Origin: a bacterium 1XD21-13
GTDB taxonomy: Bacteria > Bacillota > Clostridia > Lachnospirales > Lachnospiraceae
Assembly: GCA_009917555.1 (NCBI GenBank)
Contig: QZDX01000002.1
Span: forward strand, 310,001-374,000
Direction: 5' to 3'
DNA length: 64,000 nucleotides
Shown: piece by piece, positions 9,094-16,761 of the stretch
How positions within the stretch are numbered: position 1 is the stretch's first letter
Layout: each line of letters starts with the position of its first letter
Position numbers and translations under genes: made by a program
Notes under the pieces: model-generated
The model's database searches: none
Told to the model about the DNA's origin: nothing
What the model saw: the letters and a program-made list of their open reading frames with translations, nothing else

Positions 9094-9330
9094 AAAATAA
9101 GCCGGCAGACTTTTCCGATATCCAGTGTCCGGCTGTTTGCGAACAGGCTATCTGATAGGAACAAACATTGACCTCAAAAATCAAGCTCCACAAACAACAA
9201 AAAGGGGCAATGTTCGTTCATAGCAGACAGAATGTTCGTGAACCGTCCGAACCGTTGTAATAAGGAGGGACCCACAAAGTGGGAGGCTTCCTTATTGCTG
9301 GGGATATGGAGAAGTCTGCCGGCTTATTTT
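9094..9330. repeat. Structured repeat element, copy A (237 bp)
   Basis: Bounded by perfect 19-base inverted repeats, AAAATAAGCCGGCAGACTT at 9094-9112 and its complement at 9312-9330. The interior shares long identical blocks with copy B at 49018-49217, for example GATATCCAGTGTCCGGCT, TTTGCGAACAGGCT and CGTTCATAGCAGACAGAATG. An inner stem pairs GAACAAACATTG with CAATGTTCGTTC. A variable hairpin (AATAAGGA..TCCTTATT around 9260-9297) is present here and absent from copy B. It fills most of the gap between the exporter ATPase and the PilZ gene. Confidence 0.75.
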
Positions 9331-9352
9331 GCATCCCCTTCAGCCAAAAATA

Positions 9353-9892
9353 CTACCCCCGAAGCTGACACTCCAGCCTGGCAATATCCTCCCGCAGCCT
9401 CACCTGCTCCTGCTCCCCCAACTCAACAAACCGACACCCATAAACAAACCCAGCCACCCCACACTCCTCAATCCGTACCACCTGGCAAAACAGCCTCCAC
9501 TCCTCCTCCCCCGTCAAAAGCCCCACCTTCAGCAAAAGCTTATCCCCCTTACAGCACTGACACATTGTCCCAATTCCCGCACCCCCCGGACTGATATTCA
9601 GCAGTCTCGCCGGCACCTCCCCAGCCCCAAACCGCTCCATATGAAGCACCTGAGCCTTGAGATTTGTTTCCAGACGAAAAAAAGACCTGTCATTTTCCAC
9701 CCTGACAAGCTTCAAATCCTCCAGACGCCAGAAAAATTCCCTCTCCGAGGCAATCTCACCCTCTATGGGCGCAGTCCTTGCTCCCCTGCTTCCATATCCG
9801 CCCCTCTCCATAGAAAGAAACGCCGGTCTTTTCCCAGAGTCCGAAGTCCCCTTCTTCTCCTCAATCCCTTCCAATATCTCGCGAAACTTCAT
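9353..9892 (-). CDS. PilZ-domain protein (probable c-di-GMP binder)
   Basis: A 179-residue protein whose C-terminal half matches PilZ. DRSFFR (an RxxxR motif, near residue 67) is followed about 30 residues later by NISPGGAG, the second c-di-GMP-binding motif of form [DN]xSxxG. The first 50 residues show no recognisable domain. Cysteines in MCQCCKGD are notable. GAGGAGAGG precedes the ATG. It lies 76 bases downstream of the histidine kinase on the same strand, so it may be read from the same transcript, which would place a second-messenger receptor beside an envelope-stress system. Confidence 0.8.
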   Translation of the reverse strand: MKFREILEGIEEKKGTSDSGKRPAFLSMERGGYGSRGARTAPIEGEIASEREFFWRLEDLKLVRVENDRSFFRLETNLKAQVLHMERFGAGEVPARLLNISPGGAGIGTMCQCCKGDKLLLKVGLLTGEEEWRLFCQVVRIEECGVAGFVYGCRFVELGEQEQVRLREDIARLECQLRG

Positions 9893-9968
9893 GGTGCCTC
9901 TCCTCTAAGCCAAATCTCCCTGCAACCAGCGCACCAGCGCCCTTTTACATTCCCCTGTCTTGAACATT

Positions 9969-10982
9969 TTACACAATCCCCTTATAAAACCGCATCACAA
10001 ACCGGGCGCCCCCTTCCGGGCGGTTCTCGGCCTTCAAGGTTCCGTTCTGAGCACAGACAATCATCCTGGAAAGGGCCAGTCCGATTCCCACGCTGGAATC
10101 AGAGGCATCCTTTCCCTTGTAAAAGCGCTCAAAAAGGTGAGGCAGGTCCTCCGAATCAATGCCGGAGCCGTTGTCCTCAATCTGAAATTCCGTAAACAGG
10201 TGATTTTCCGAAACACGAATCCACAGGGTTCCCCCCTGGCCCGTATGCTCCATGCAGTTTTTGAGAATATTTCCCAGGGCCTCCACGGTCCAGGCCGCAT
10301 CCCCCGTAAATCCCGCCTGCGCCTCAATTTCACGAACTATCTTTTGCTCCCGCAGCTCCATGGGAATCCCCAGGGGCTCAAGGGCCTTCTCCACCAACGC
10401 CTCGGCATCCACCCGCTCCCTTGCAAATACGGCGGTCCCTGCATCAATCCTGGAGATCTTAAGAAGGGCATCCACCAGCCAGTCCACCCTTCCCAAAAGC
10501 TGAGCTCCCTCATAGGCCAGACGGCGCTTCTCCCCCTCATCCACCGCCTTCTGGAGCCGAGTGAGCAAAAGGTGAAGAGAGGTAAGGGGCGTCCGAAGCT
10601 GATGAGAAATATCTGCCAGTGAATCGCTTAAGTAACGCTTGTCCTTGAGCAGCGTATCCGACTGCTCCGTCAGACGCAAAAGCAGCTTCTCCACCTCATT
10701 TGCCAGGATTGCAAGCTCCCCCTCCTGGTAATTGGTGAAATTCAGGCTCCGATCTCCGTGGAGCATCCGATCCGCATCTGCGGCCAGACCTTTCAGATGA
10801 TCGTAGCGCTTTTTTGTGAAAAAAATACAGATCAGAGACATTGCCAGACCGCACAAAAAACCATAGGCTGCACCGGCGGGACTGCCCGGAAAAAGGAAAA
10901 GCCCAATGCCGCCGGCAAAAATAAGCAACAGCAGGGAGGCTGCTATCTGATGTTTGATTTCATAATTACGAAGAAAATTCAT
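9969..10982 (-). CDS. Sensor histidine kinase (BceS/VncS-like)
   Basis: Membrane kinase of 337 residues. Two N-terminal transmembrane helices enclose an extremely short external loop, as in intramembrane-sensing kinases. The H-box SHQLRTPLTSL (near residue 125) carries the phosphorylated histidine. The ATP-binding domain shows an N-box (GNILKNCMEHT), DNGSGI and GIGLALSR. The gene follows the response regulator with a 6-base gap. By analogy with BceRS it should take its signal from the FtsX-type exporter encoded downstream. Confidence 0.9.
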   Translation of the reverse strand: MNFLRNYEIKHQIAASLLLLIFAGGIGLFLFPGSPAGAAYGFLCGLAMSLICIFFTKKRYDHLKGLAADADRMLHGDRSLNFTNYQEGELAILANEVEKLLLRLTEQSDTLLKDKRYLSDSLADISHQLRTPLTSLHLLLTRLQKAVDEGEKRRLAYEGAQLLGRVDWLVDALLKISRIDAGTAVFARERVDAEALVEKALEPLGIPMELREQKIVREIEAQAGFTGDAAWTVEALGNILKNCMEHTGQGGTLWIRVSENHLFTEFQIEDNGSGIDSEDLPHLFERFYKGKDASDSSVGIGLALSRMIVCAQNGTLKAENRPEGGARFVMRFYKGIV

Positions 10983-10988
10983 ACCGGA

Positions 10989-11660
10989 TCAATCTCCTAA
11001 TTTATACCCCATCCCCCGCACCGTGCGGATGATCTGCGGATTCTGGGGATCTGTCTCTATCTTTTCCCGAAGCCGCTTGATGTAGACAGTGAGTGTATTG
11101 TCATTGACAAATTCTCCCGCCGCGTCCCAGATCTCCTCCAAAAGCTGGTTCCTGGTAAGGATCGTCCCCTTGTGGTTGAGGAAAAACAAAAGCAGGCGGT
11201 ATTCCAGCGCGGACAGAAAGCACTCCTGCCCTCCCTTTATCACCTGGGCCCGCACCGTGTCCACACGCAGATCCCCAATCTCCAGCACGGCCTGGGTCTT
11301 TCCGCACCGGCGCAGGACACTCCGTATCCGGGACACCAGCTCCCTTGGGCGGAAGGGCTTGCTGATGTAGTCCTCCGCTCCCAGCTCCAAGCCAGTGACA
11401 ACACTGTACTCGTCCCCGGAAGCGGTCAGGAAAATCACAGGCAGATCTCCTTTCCCCTTTACGGCGGAGCAGACTGCAAAGCCGTTGCCGTCCTTTAAGA
11501 ACACGTCCAGAAGCAAAAGGTCAAAGCTCTCCTGCTCTACTGCTTGAAGCGCCTCCCTCTGGCCGGAGGCGGTCTTTACCTGGAAGCCCTCTGCTCCCAG
11601 TACGGCGCTTAAATTTTCCACAATGTTCTTGTCGTCTTCTACCAGCAGTATTTTTGCCAT
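10989..11660 (-). CDS. OmpR/PhoB-family response regulator
   Basis: A 223-residue regulator with an N-terminal receiver domain (acidic pair ED at 8-9, phosphoacceptor Asp52 in LLLLDVF, Lys in ISKPF) and a C-terminal winged-helix domain ending TVRGMGYKLGD. First gene of a regulator-kinase pair, probably controlling the exporter genes at 5.6-9.0 kb. Confidence 0.93.
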   Translation of the reverse strand: MAKILLVEDDKNIVENLSAVLGAEGFQVKTASGQREALQAVEQESFDLLLLDVFLKDGNGFAVCSAVKGKGDLPVIFLTASGDEYSVVTGLELGAEDYISKPFRPRELVSRIRSVLRRCGKTQAVLEIGDLRVDTVRAQVIKGGQECFLSALEYRLLLFFLNHKGTILTRNQLLEEIWDAAGEFVNDNTLTVYIKRLREKIETDPQNPQIIRTVRGMGYKLGD

Positions 11661-11938
11661 TGTTGTAATTCTCCCATATTTTCATCTGCCTGAATTCCTG
11701 TTGGCTATCCCCGCCCAATCAGCACCTTTTTTCCGCAGAATGCAAGCCGTATTTTCTGATGCGCTCCTTGGGAATGCCTTTACCTGCCATTTTTCATTTA
11801 TCTTAAGTATAACGAACCTCCTGGGATTTTACAATTATTATTTGCAGGGTGAAGGTCTTGTATAAACCATTTGCATCATTCAATCCTCGCAATCCGCCGA
11901 ATCACTTCCTCAATCATTCCCTCGGATTTAACTTAGTC

Positions 11939-11967
11939 TTGCAAATTTCATTGCCTTGTGTTATGAT
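11939..11967 (+). promoter_or_regulatory. Promoter for the rtcB-prfH leader
   Basis: TTGCAA (11939-11944) and TATGAT (11962-11967) are separated by exactly 17 bases on the plus strand. Transcription would start about 90 bases before the leader ORF at 12062 and 350 bases before rtcB, giving a long 5' leader. The rest of 11661-11938 shows no other feature I can support. Confidence 0.6.
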
Positions 11968-11996
11968 TTATCCGTTGCTAAGAAACCGGGATTTGA

Positions 11997-12055
11997 AACA
12001 CCCTATGGGCATACCCTTATGCACAAAAAGCATGTGCAAATTAATGAAAGGAGGG
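11997..12055 (+). repeat. Leader repeat, single unit, carrying a ribosome binding site
   Basis: Reads as the reverse complement of the repeat at 41-120: a CCCTATGGGCATACCC block, then TGCACAAAAAGCATGTGCA, then GAAAGGAGGG. The AGGAGG at 12049-12054 sits 7 bases before the ATG of the small leader ORF at 12062. Confidence 0.65.
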
Positions 12056-12061
12056 CTTACT

Positions 12062-12142
12062 ATGCAGAAGTATTTGAACGCTGACAACAACATATTGAAA
12101 CTGACAACCAAAGGTACAAAGGCCCTCATAATATGCAGATAG
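12062..12142 (+). CDS. Putative leader peptide of the rtcB-prfH operon (26 residues)
   Basis: The ORF starts MQKYLNADNN and ends ALIICR followed by TAG. An ideal AGGAGG lies 7 bases upstream, so translation is very likely. I recognise no homologue. Codons 17-21 (AAA GGT ACA AAG GCC) cover the stretch that can pair with the 5' arm of the terminator at 12208-12229, and the stop codon lies in the arm of another stem (12134-12141 with 12181-12188). Ribosome position on this ORF would therefore decide the RNA fold. A role as a sensing leader peptide is inference. Confidence 0.55.
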   Translation: MQKYLNADNNILKLTTKGTKALIICR

Positions 12143-12234
12143 CTTCCCCTGCCAAGCGAAGTCTGTCTCTGTGCAATAGATATCTGCACATATATTATTT
12201 GTAAGCCGCACCTTTGAGGTGCTTTTTTTGTACC
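12110..12234 (+). promoter_or_regulatory. Attenuator-like leader RNA with an intrinsic terminator upstream of rtcB
   Basis: Terminator: GCACCT (12208-12213), loop TTG, AGGTGC (12217-12222), then seven T. Competing pairing: AAAGGT (12110-12115) plus GGC (12121-12123) with ACCTTT (12210-12215) plus GCC (12205-12207), which would break the terminator. Other stems are TGCAGATA (12134-12141) with TATCTGCA (12181-12188), and GGTACAAA (12113-12120) with TTTGTACC (12227-12234). The terminator stands 95 bases before rtcB, so read-through must be controlled for rtcB to be expressed from the promoter at 11939. Confidence 0.6.
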
Positions 12235-12247
12235 CATTTATGCACTA

Positions 12248-12302
12248 ATACAGCATCCGGCAGGTATCTGAGACAAAATCAGAATGCCTTCCATCGCTGT
12301 AT
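12248..12302 (+). other. Nested hairpin just upstream of the rtcB ribosome binding site
   Basis: Outer arms ATACAGC (12248-12254) and GCTGTAT (12296-12302), middle GGCA (12259-12262) with TGCC (12285-12288), and inner TCTGA (12267-12271) with TCAGA (12279-12283) around a GACAAAA loop. It ends four bases before AAGGAGA, so folding could affect translation of rtcB. Confidence 0.55.
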
Positions 12303-12324
12303 CATCAAGGAGACAAACAACCAT

Positions 12325-13434
12325 ATGAAAATAGTAAATGGCATTTACGCCAATGCAACAATATTTACGGATGATGTGGAAAGCTATGCGGAGGCACAGG
12401 TGAAGCTTATCTGTGACCAGGAGGCAGCCAAAGGCAGCACCATCTGTCTGATGCCGGATATCCATCCCGGAAAGGTGGGTCCCATCGGGCTCTCCATGAC
12501 CGTAACAGAGCAGGTAATTCCCCAGCTTTTAGGCGTAGACATTGGCTGCGGCATGACCTGTGTAAAATTAAATAAACAAAAAGCGGAATTCCAAAAGTTG
12601 GACACTGCAATCCGCCAGCAAATCCCCGCCGGCTTTGCTATCCGTAAGGATGTCCACCCCATGGCCCTGGAATTTCCCTATGAAGCGCTTCACTGCTTCC
12701 GGCACATCCATGAGGACAAAGCCCTGCGAAGCCTCGGCACTCTGGGCGGCGGCAATCATTTTATTGAGCTGGACCGAGGCGCTGACGGCTCCCTTTACCT
12801 GATCATTCATACCGGAAGCAGACATCTGGGCCGGGAAACAGCGGAATATTACACAAAGCTGGCTGCTAAGAGACTCAAAAAGCTGGGGAAGAACATTCCC
12901 TATTTTCTGAGCTATCTGGAGGGCGATGACAAAAATGCCTATCTGGAGGATGTGGCCCTGATTCAGCAGTATGCAGAATTAAACCGGCAGATCATTGCTA
13001 AGGAAATCCTGAATGCCATGAAATGGAAAGCGGTGGAACAATTTTCCATAGCTCACAATTACCTGGATTCCCTGGGTGTGCTCCGAAAAGGGGCTATTTC
13101 CGCAGGGAAAGGTGAGCGGGTGATCATTCCCGTAAATATGAGAGATGGTGTCATTCTTGGTCTTGGGAAAGGGAACGCCGCCTGGAACCTTTCCGCCCCT
13201 CACGGCTCCGGCCGGCGGTTAAAACGCGCGGATGTGAAAAGCAGCCATACGGTGTCGGAATTCAAAAAGGAAATGAAGGGGATCTACAGCACCTGTGTGG
13301 GAAGCGATACCTTAGACGAGGCTCCCTTTGCCTACCGTTCTATGGAAAAAATTCTGGCGCAGATTGGGGATACCGTAGAAGTAACGGAGATTTTAAAGCC
13401 TGTCTATAGCTTTAAGGCAGGAAGCCAAAAGTAA
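12325..13434 (+). CDS. rtcB: RNA ligase RtcB
   Basis: GTP- and Mn-dependent ligase that joins RNA 3'-phosphate or 2',3'-cyclic phosphate ends to 5'-OH ends. The 369-residue protein shows the metal-binding GVDIGCGM motif (near residue 75), GGGNHFIEL, and APHGSGR near residue 290, whose histidine corresponds to the guanylylated nucleophile. The start MKIVNGIYANA at 12325 is favoured by AAGGAGA and family N-termini; the frame is open further upstream. prfH follows after 19 bases. RtcB paralogues paired with PrfH repair 16S rRNA cut in the decoding centre, so this is probably the rRNA-repair type. Confidence 0.93.
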   Translation: MKIVNGIYANATIFTDDVESYAEAQVKLICDQEAAKGSTICLMPDIHPGKVGPIGLSMTVTEQVIPQLLGVDIGCGMTCVKLNKQKAEFQKLDTAIRQQIPAGFAIRKDVHPMALEFPYEALHCFRHIHEDKALRSLGTLGGGNHFIELDRGADGSLYLIIHTGSRHLGRETAEYYTKLAAKRLKKLGKNIPYFLSYLEGDDKNAYLEDVALIQQYAELNRQIIAKEILNAMKWKAVEQFSIAHNYLDSLGVLRKGAISAGKGERVIIPVNMRDGVILGLGKGNAAWNLSAPHGSGRRLKRADVKSSHTVSEFKKEMKGIYSTCVGSDTLDEAPFAYRSMEKILAQIGDTVEVTEILKPVYSFKAGSQK

Positions 13435-13453
13435 CTAAAATGGAGAAATAACT

Positions 13454-14047
13454 ATGATCATACAAATTAGCGCAGGCCAGGGCCCGTGTGAGTGCCAGCT
13501 TGCCGTTGGTAAGCTATATGAAGCACTGAAACATGAATATGAAGATCTCACACTTCTGTCAAGCTCCAAGGGCACTGAAAAAGGCTGCTTTGATTCCATC
13601 CGCTTTCAGACCAGCCACAATCTAAGCCATCTGGAGGGCACCGTACTCTGGATCTGCAAAAGTCCCTTCCGAAAGAACCACAAACGGAAAAACTGGTACG
13701 TAGACGTAAGCGTTCTCCCGAAGCAGGCAGAAATTGCAAAGGACCCCCAATATCGTATTGAAAAATTTCACTGCGGAGGAAAGGGCGGCCAGAATGTAAA
13801 TAAGGTAGAAACGGGAGTGCGCATCACCCATCTCCCCACCGGCCTTGTATCGGAATCCACTGAGGAGCGAAGCCAGTATCAGAATAAGCAGCGCGCTCTC
13901 GCAAAGCTAAAGGAAAAATTGAACCAACTGGAGCAAGAACAGCAGGCCAGGCAGACAAATACCGCTTGGCAGGAGCATAACCGCATCATCCGCGGAAATC
14001 CGGTGCGTATCTATGAAGGAGAACGCTTTATATGTAAATCAAAATGA
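13454..14047 (+). CDS. prfH: Peptide chain release factor homologue PrfH
   Basis: A 197-residue class I release-factor-like protein. GGKGGQNVNK (near residue 111) is the peptidyl-tRNA hydrolysis GGQ motif, followed by the basic C-terminal tail found in factors acting on stalled ribosomes. Codon-recognition domain 2 is reduced, as expected for PrfH. The family is reported to release peptide from ribosomes with a damaged decoding centre so that RtcB can reseal the rRNA. It sits 19 bases after rtcB with no separate promoter visible, forming a rescue-and-repair operon. Confidence 0.92.
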   Translation: MIIQISAGQGPCECQLAVGKLYEALKHEYEDLTLLSSSKGTEKGCFDSIRFQTSHNLSHLEGTVLWICKSPFRKNHKRKNWYVDVSVLPKQAEIAKDPQYRIEKFHCGGKGGQNVNKVETGVRITHLPTGLVSESTEERSQYQNKQRALAKLKEKLNQLEQEQQARQTNTAWQEHNRIIRGNPVRIYEGERFICKSK

Positions 14048-14129
14048 CTGACAGCTCATGCTGCAATATCTATTGATAGAAACATTTTCACCATCTCTCC
14101 ATATCCTGACATTGACTGTCAGCTTTTTT
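14048..14129 (+). terminator. Possible terminator after prfH
   Basis: CTGACAG at 14048-14054 pairs with CTGTCAG at 14116-14122, followed by a run of six T at 14124-14129. The 61-base loop is long for an intrinsic terminator, so confidence is modest. Confidence 0.4.
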
Positions 14130-14224
14130 GCGCTATACTATAAGGAATAGCAAGTTAAATTTTGTCACTTACTTTAGCAATCAAGACAGCTCGCAGATCA
14201 AACGCAAAGGGTAAGGAAGCACAG

Positions 14225-15130
14225 ATGCAGGAAAGCAGATTATTTCAGATCTTATATCACCTATTACAGCACGGCCACTCCACAGCTCCCCAGTTAGCCG
14301 AAAAGCTGGAGGTATCCGTAAGGACCATTTACCGGGATATCGACGCTCTAAGCAGCGCCGGTATTCCTGTTTTCACAGAGTCCGGACGAAATGGGGGTAT
14401 TCATTTAATGGAGGATTTTGTTCTGGACCGGGCTATATTGTCCAAGCAGGAAAAGCAGGAAATCCTCTCCGCCCTCCAAAGCCTGGCCGCAGTGGGCCAT
14501 GATTTTGAGCTGGGGATTCTTGAAAAACTGTCAGGGCTGTTCCAGGTTTCCTCGGAAAACTGGTTTGAGGTGGATTTCTCCCGCTGGTGGGAGCCCAAGC
14601 GCCAGACCGATACCTTTTCCCTGCTCAAATCAGCCATTCTTCAGTGCAAATGTGTAAAAATCACTTATGCAAATTCTTACGGTGATTTAAGCGAACGGAC
14701 GGTGCAGCCCTTGAAGCTGGCCTACAAGGGCTCTGCCTGGTATCTGAAAGCCTACTGCACCAGGAAACAGGATTTCCGCATCTTTAAGCTGAACCGCATT
14801 CTTTCTCTGGAGGTTTTGGAGGAAGCCTTTGTGCCACGTCCATTTCCGAAAGCGGAGGAGGCCTCCAGTGCCGCTTGCACCCAGATTGTACTGCGCTTTC
14901 CAAGGGAGCTGGCATACCGGGTTTATGATGAATTTGACCGGAATCATGTGACCCAGGAGGAAAACGGAAAGCTCCTTGTCTCCGCTTATATGCCTATGGA
15001 TGCATGGATTGTGAGCTTTCTTTTGTCCTTTGGACCGCAGGTGGATGTGATTGAGCCGGCTTATTTAAAGGAGCTTTTGGCGGAGCAGGGGAAACTTATT
15101 TATGAGAAATTTAAAATGAATGGGCCATAA
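14225..15130 (+). CDS. WYL-domain transcriptional regulator (YafY type)
   Basis: A 301-residue regulator with an N-terminal helix-turn-helix (residues 5-60, including APQLAEKLEVSVRTIYRDIDAL) and a WYL domain in the middle (SAWYLKAYC near residue 175), followed by the usual C-terminal WCX-like extension. The start at 14225 (MQESRLFQ) is preceded by AAGGAAG; the frame is open upstream but that start lacks a site. It is convergent with the reductase gene at 15150. WYL domains commonly bind nucleic acid or nucleotides, but the target here is unknown. Confidence 0.88.
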   Translation: MQESRLFQILYHLLQHGHSTAPQLAEKLEVSVRTIYRDIDALSSAGIPVFTESGRNGGIHLMEDFVLDRAILSKQEKQEILSALQSLAAVGHDFELGILEKLSGLFQVSSENWFEVDFSRWWEPKRQTDTFSLLKSAILQCKCVKITYANSYGDLSERTVQPLKLAYKGSAWYLKAYCTRKQDFRIFKLNRILSLEVLEEAFVPRPFPKAEEASSAACTQIVLRFPRELAYRVYDEFDRNHVTQEENGKLLVSAYMPMDAWIVSFLLSFGPQVDVIEPAYLKELLAEQGKLIYEKFKMNGP

Positions 15131-15149
15131 AAAAGCTGGAAGATCCCCC

Positions 15150-15839
15150 TCATTTCCAGGGCCGCTTCTGCCCCAGCCATCCCTTTGCCCTCCAATACTC
15201 CCCATCTACCGGGTTCCAGCCGCTTTTCTGGGCCATTCTCATCACATGGAAGAAGCATTTTGTCTTGATAGAAGGCTGCACCTTTCCATAATTTTTTCGG
15301 ATTTCCCGGGCCAAAGCAGTAGTCCTTGCGTCAATGCGCCTTTTAAGCCCCGGCTTTACCTTTGCCCAAGACACAACCGCCACGCCTACGCCATACCGGT
15401 AGGTCTTTGCAACACCCCAGAAAAATGTGCTGTCTGCCATGTCCTTATTTGTGCTCCGCATTCCTGCCCCTGCCGCAGTGGAGATGCAGACAGCCTGCTT
15501 ATGGAACATGCTTTCCTCCGGTCGGTGCACCATCCAGCGATACCCATAATGATCCAAGAAGCTCTTCATGGCGCCGGTTACATGATATACATACACCGGG
15601 CTTGCCAGAATAATCACATCTGCCCTGTCGAGAGCTTCCGTAATGGGCCTTAATTCCTCATAATGGGGACACCTGTTTTCTGCCTTTTCAAAGCAGTTGG
15701 TACATCCGATACAGAAAGCGCCGAAATCCTTTGGCAGAAAAAATTCTGTGATATCGCCTTTCAGCTTTTCCGCAAGCATTCTTGTGATATGATAGGTGGA
15801 ACCTTTGTGACTTTGGCCGTGTATGATGGTGATCTGCAT
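15150..15839 (-). CDS. Flavodoxin-fold NAD(P)H-dependent oxidoreductase
   Basis: A 229-residue flavin reductase-like protein. It opens IHGQSHKGST (phosphate-binding loop for FMN), then CIGCTNCF, the cysteine motif of iron-sulfur flavoprotein-like reductases, and SPVYVYHVTGAMKSFLD, which contacts the flavin. GAGG precedes the ATG. It lies three bases from the broken AlbA-type gene and is convergent with the WYL regulator. Substrate unknown. Confidence 0.85.
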   Translation of the reverse strand: MQITIIHGQSHKGSTYHITRMLAEKLKGDITEFFLPKDFGAFCIGCTNCFEKAENRCPHYEELRPITEALDRADVIILASPVYVYHVTGAMKSFLDHYGYRWMVHRPEESMFHKQAVCISTAAGAGMRSTNKDMADSTFFWGVAKTYRYGVGVAVVSWAKVKPGLKRRIDARTTALAREIRKNYGKVQPSIKTKCFFHVMRMAQKSGWNPVDGEYWRAKGWLGQKRPWK

Positions 15840-16066
15840 TTTTACCTCTTCTCCCCCTGATTTCTTTCTACTGGTTTTCTGTATCTTCTGCCCTTTGTTA
15901 CTCCATTATCCTCCAACAAACGGGCTTCTGTCAATTCTCCCAGTAATGTTCTCATTCTCCGTTCTCTAACATCAAGAACATCCTCAAGCTCACTGGCCCG
16001 ATACCATTCTCCCGGCTCCATGAATGACAATATCCGTTCGTATTGTATTCGTGTTTTTTCCGTAAT

Positions 16067-16118
16067 CTTTTTTTCGGCATTTTTTTTCGGCACTTTTTTT
16101 CGGCACTTTTTTTCGGCA
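16067..16118 (-). repeat. Four tandem copies of a 13-base repeat inside coding sequence
   Basis: CTTTTTTTCGGCA occurs four times in a row (second copy has T for the first C). The unit length is not a multiple of three, so each gain or loss shifts the reading frame. Two or five copies would join the upstream frame to the C-terminal winged-helix frame (SAEKKITEKTR); the four copies present do not. Confidence 0.85.
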
Positions 16119-16632
16119 GTCTTTGCTTAAAGGAAAGAATTACAATTGTCCTTTCAACGCCGTCCATCTGCTCTTGAATCTGCGGCTCTTCCCAGCTTTC
16201 CTGCTCCCACACCGTAAACAGCTCCGGAACGCCGCTTCCGGCCCGTTCTCCAATGTCAATCATATTAAACATCTTCATCAATGCCTTATTACGTGGATCA
16301 GACTGGCCGCCAAGCTTCATTTGATATTTTCCAACACGAATATTCCCTGGGTTTTCCAGAATCAAGATGTCATTTTCCTGCTTGATCACAACTCCTCTTG
16401 GAGCAAAAAAGTCCGTGTTTACCAGGCAGTTTGCCAGAACCTCCCGCAGCGCCCTATGAACCGGAGTATCATCTATGCGATCACCGCCTACCATTTTAAA
16501 TGGGACTTTTACGTTTTTAATGATTTTATTATATACACGGAAATAGAACTCAAAGAGGTTTCCACTCCACTCGCCGGAGCTTGATTGAAGCCGATCTGTC
16601 CATCTGATTGAGGGATCTAACATTTCCCGATA

Positions 16633-16761
16633 GTCAAATACCCCACAGCAAGCTACGGGGCATCAAGCTTGCAGCGCAACAAGCTGCGGGGTATTTGACC
16701 CTCGCGGCAGTCGCCAAATGGACATGCCAGCATGTCCGCTTGGCTCGTTGCCCACGGGAAT
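16633..16761 (-). mobile_element. Palindromic mobile repeat, copy 1 (interrupts the AlbA-type gene)
   Basis: Contains GTCAAATACCCC, CGCGGCAGTCGCCAAATGG, GACATGCCAGCATGTCC and CTTGGCTCGTTGCCC blocks shared with copies at 54581-54680 and 53887-53929. GGACATGC/GCATGTCC with flanking GCCAA/TTGGC makes one extended hairpin; CAAATACCCC with GGGGTATTTG makes another. Removing it rejoins YFLD to DYREMLD, the expected protein sequence of the host gene. Confidence 0.8.
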
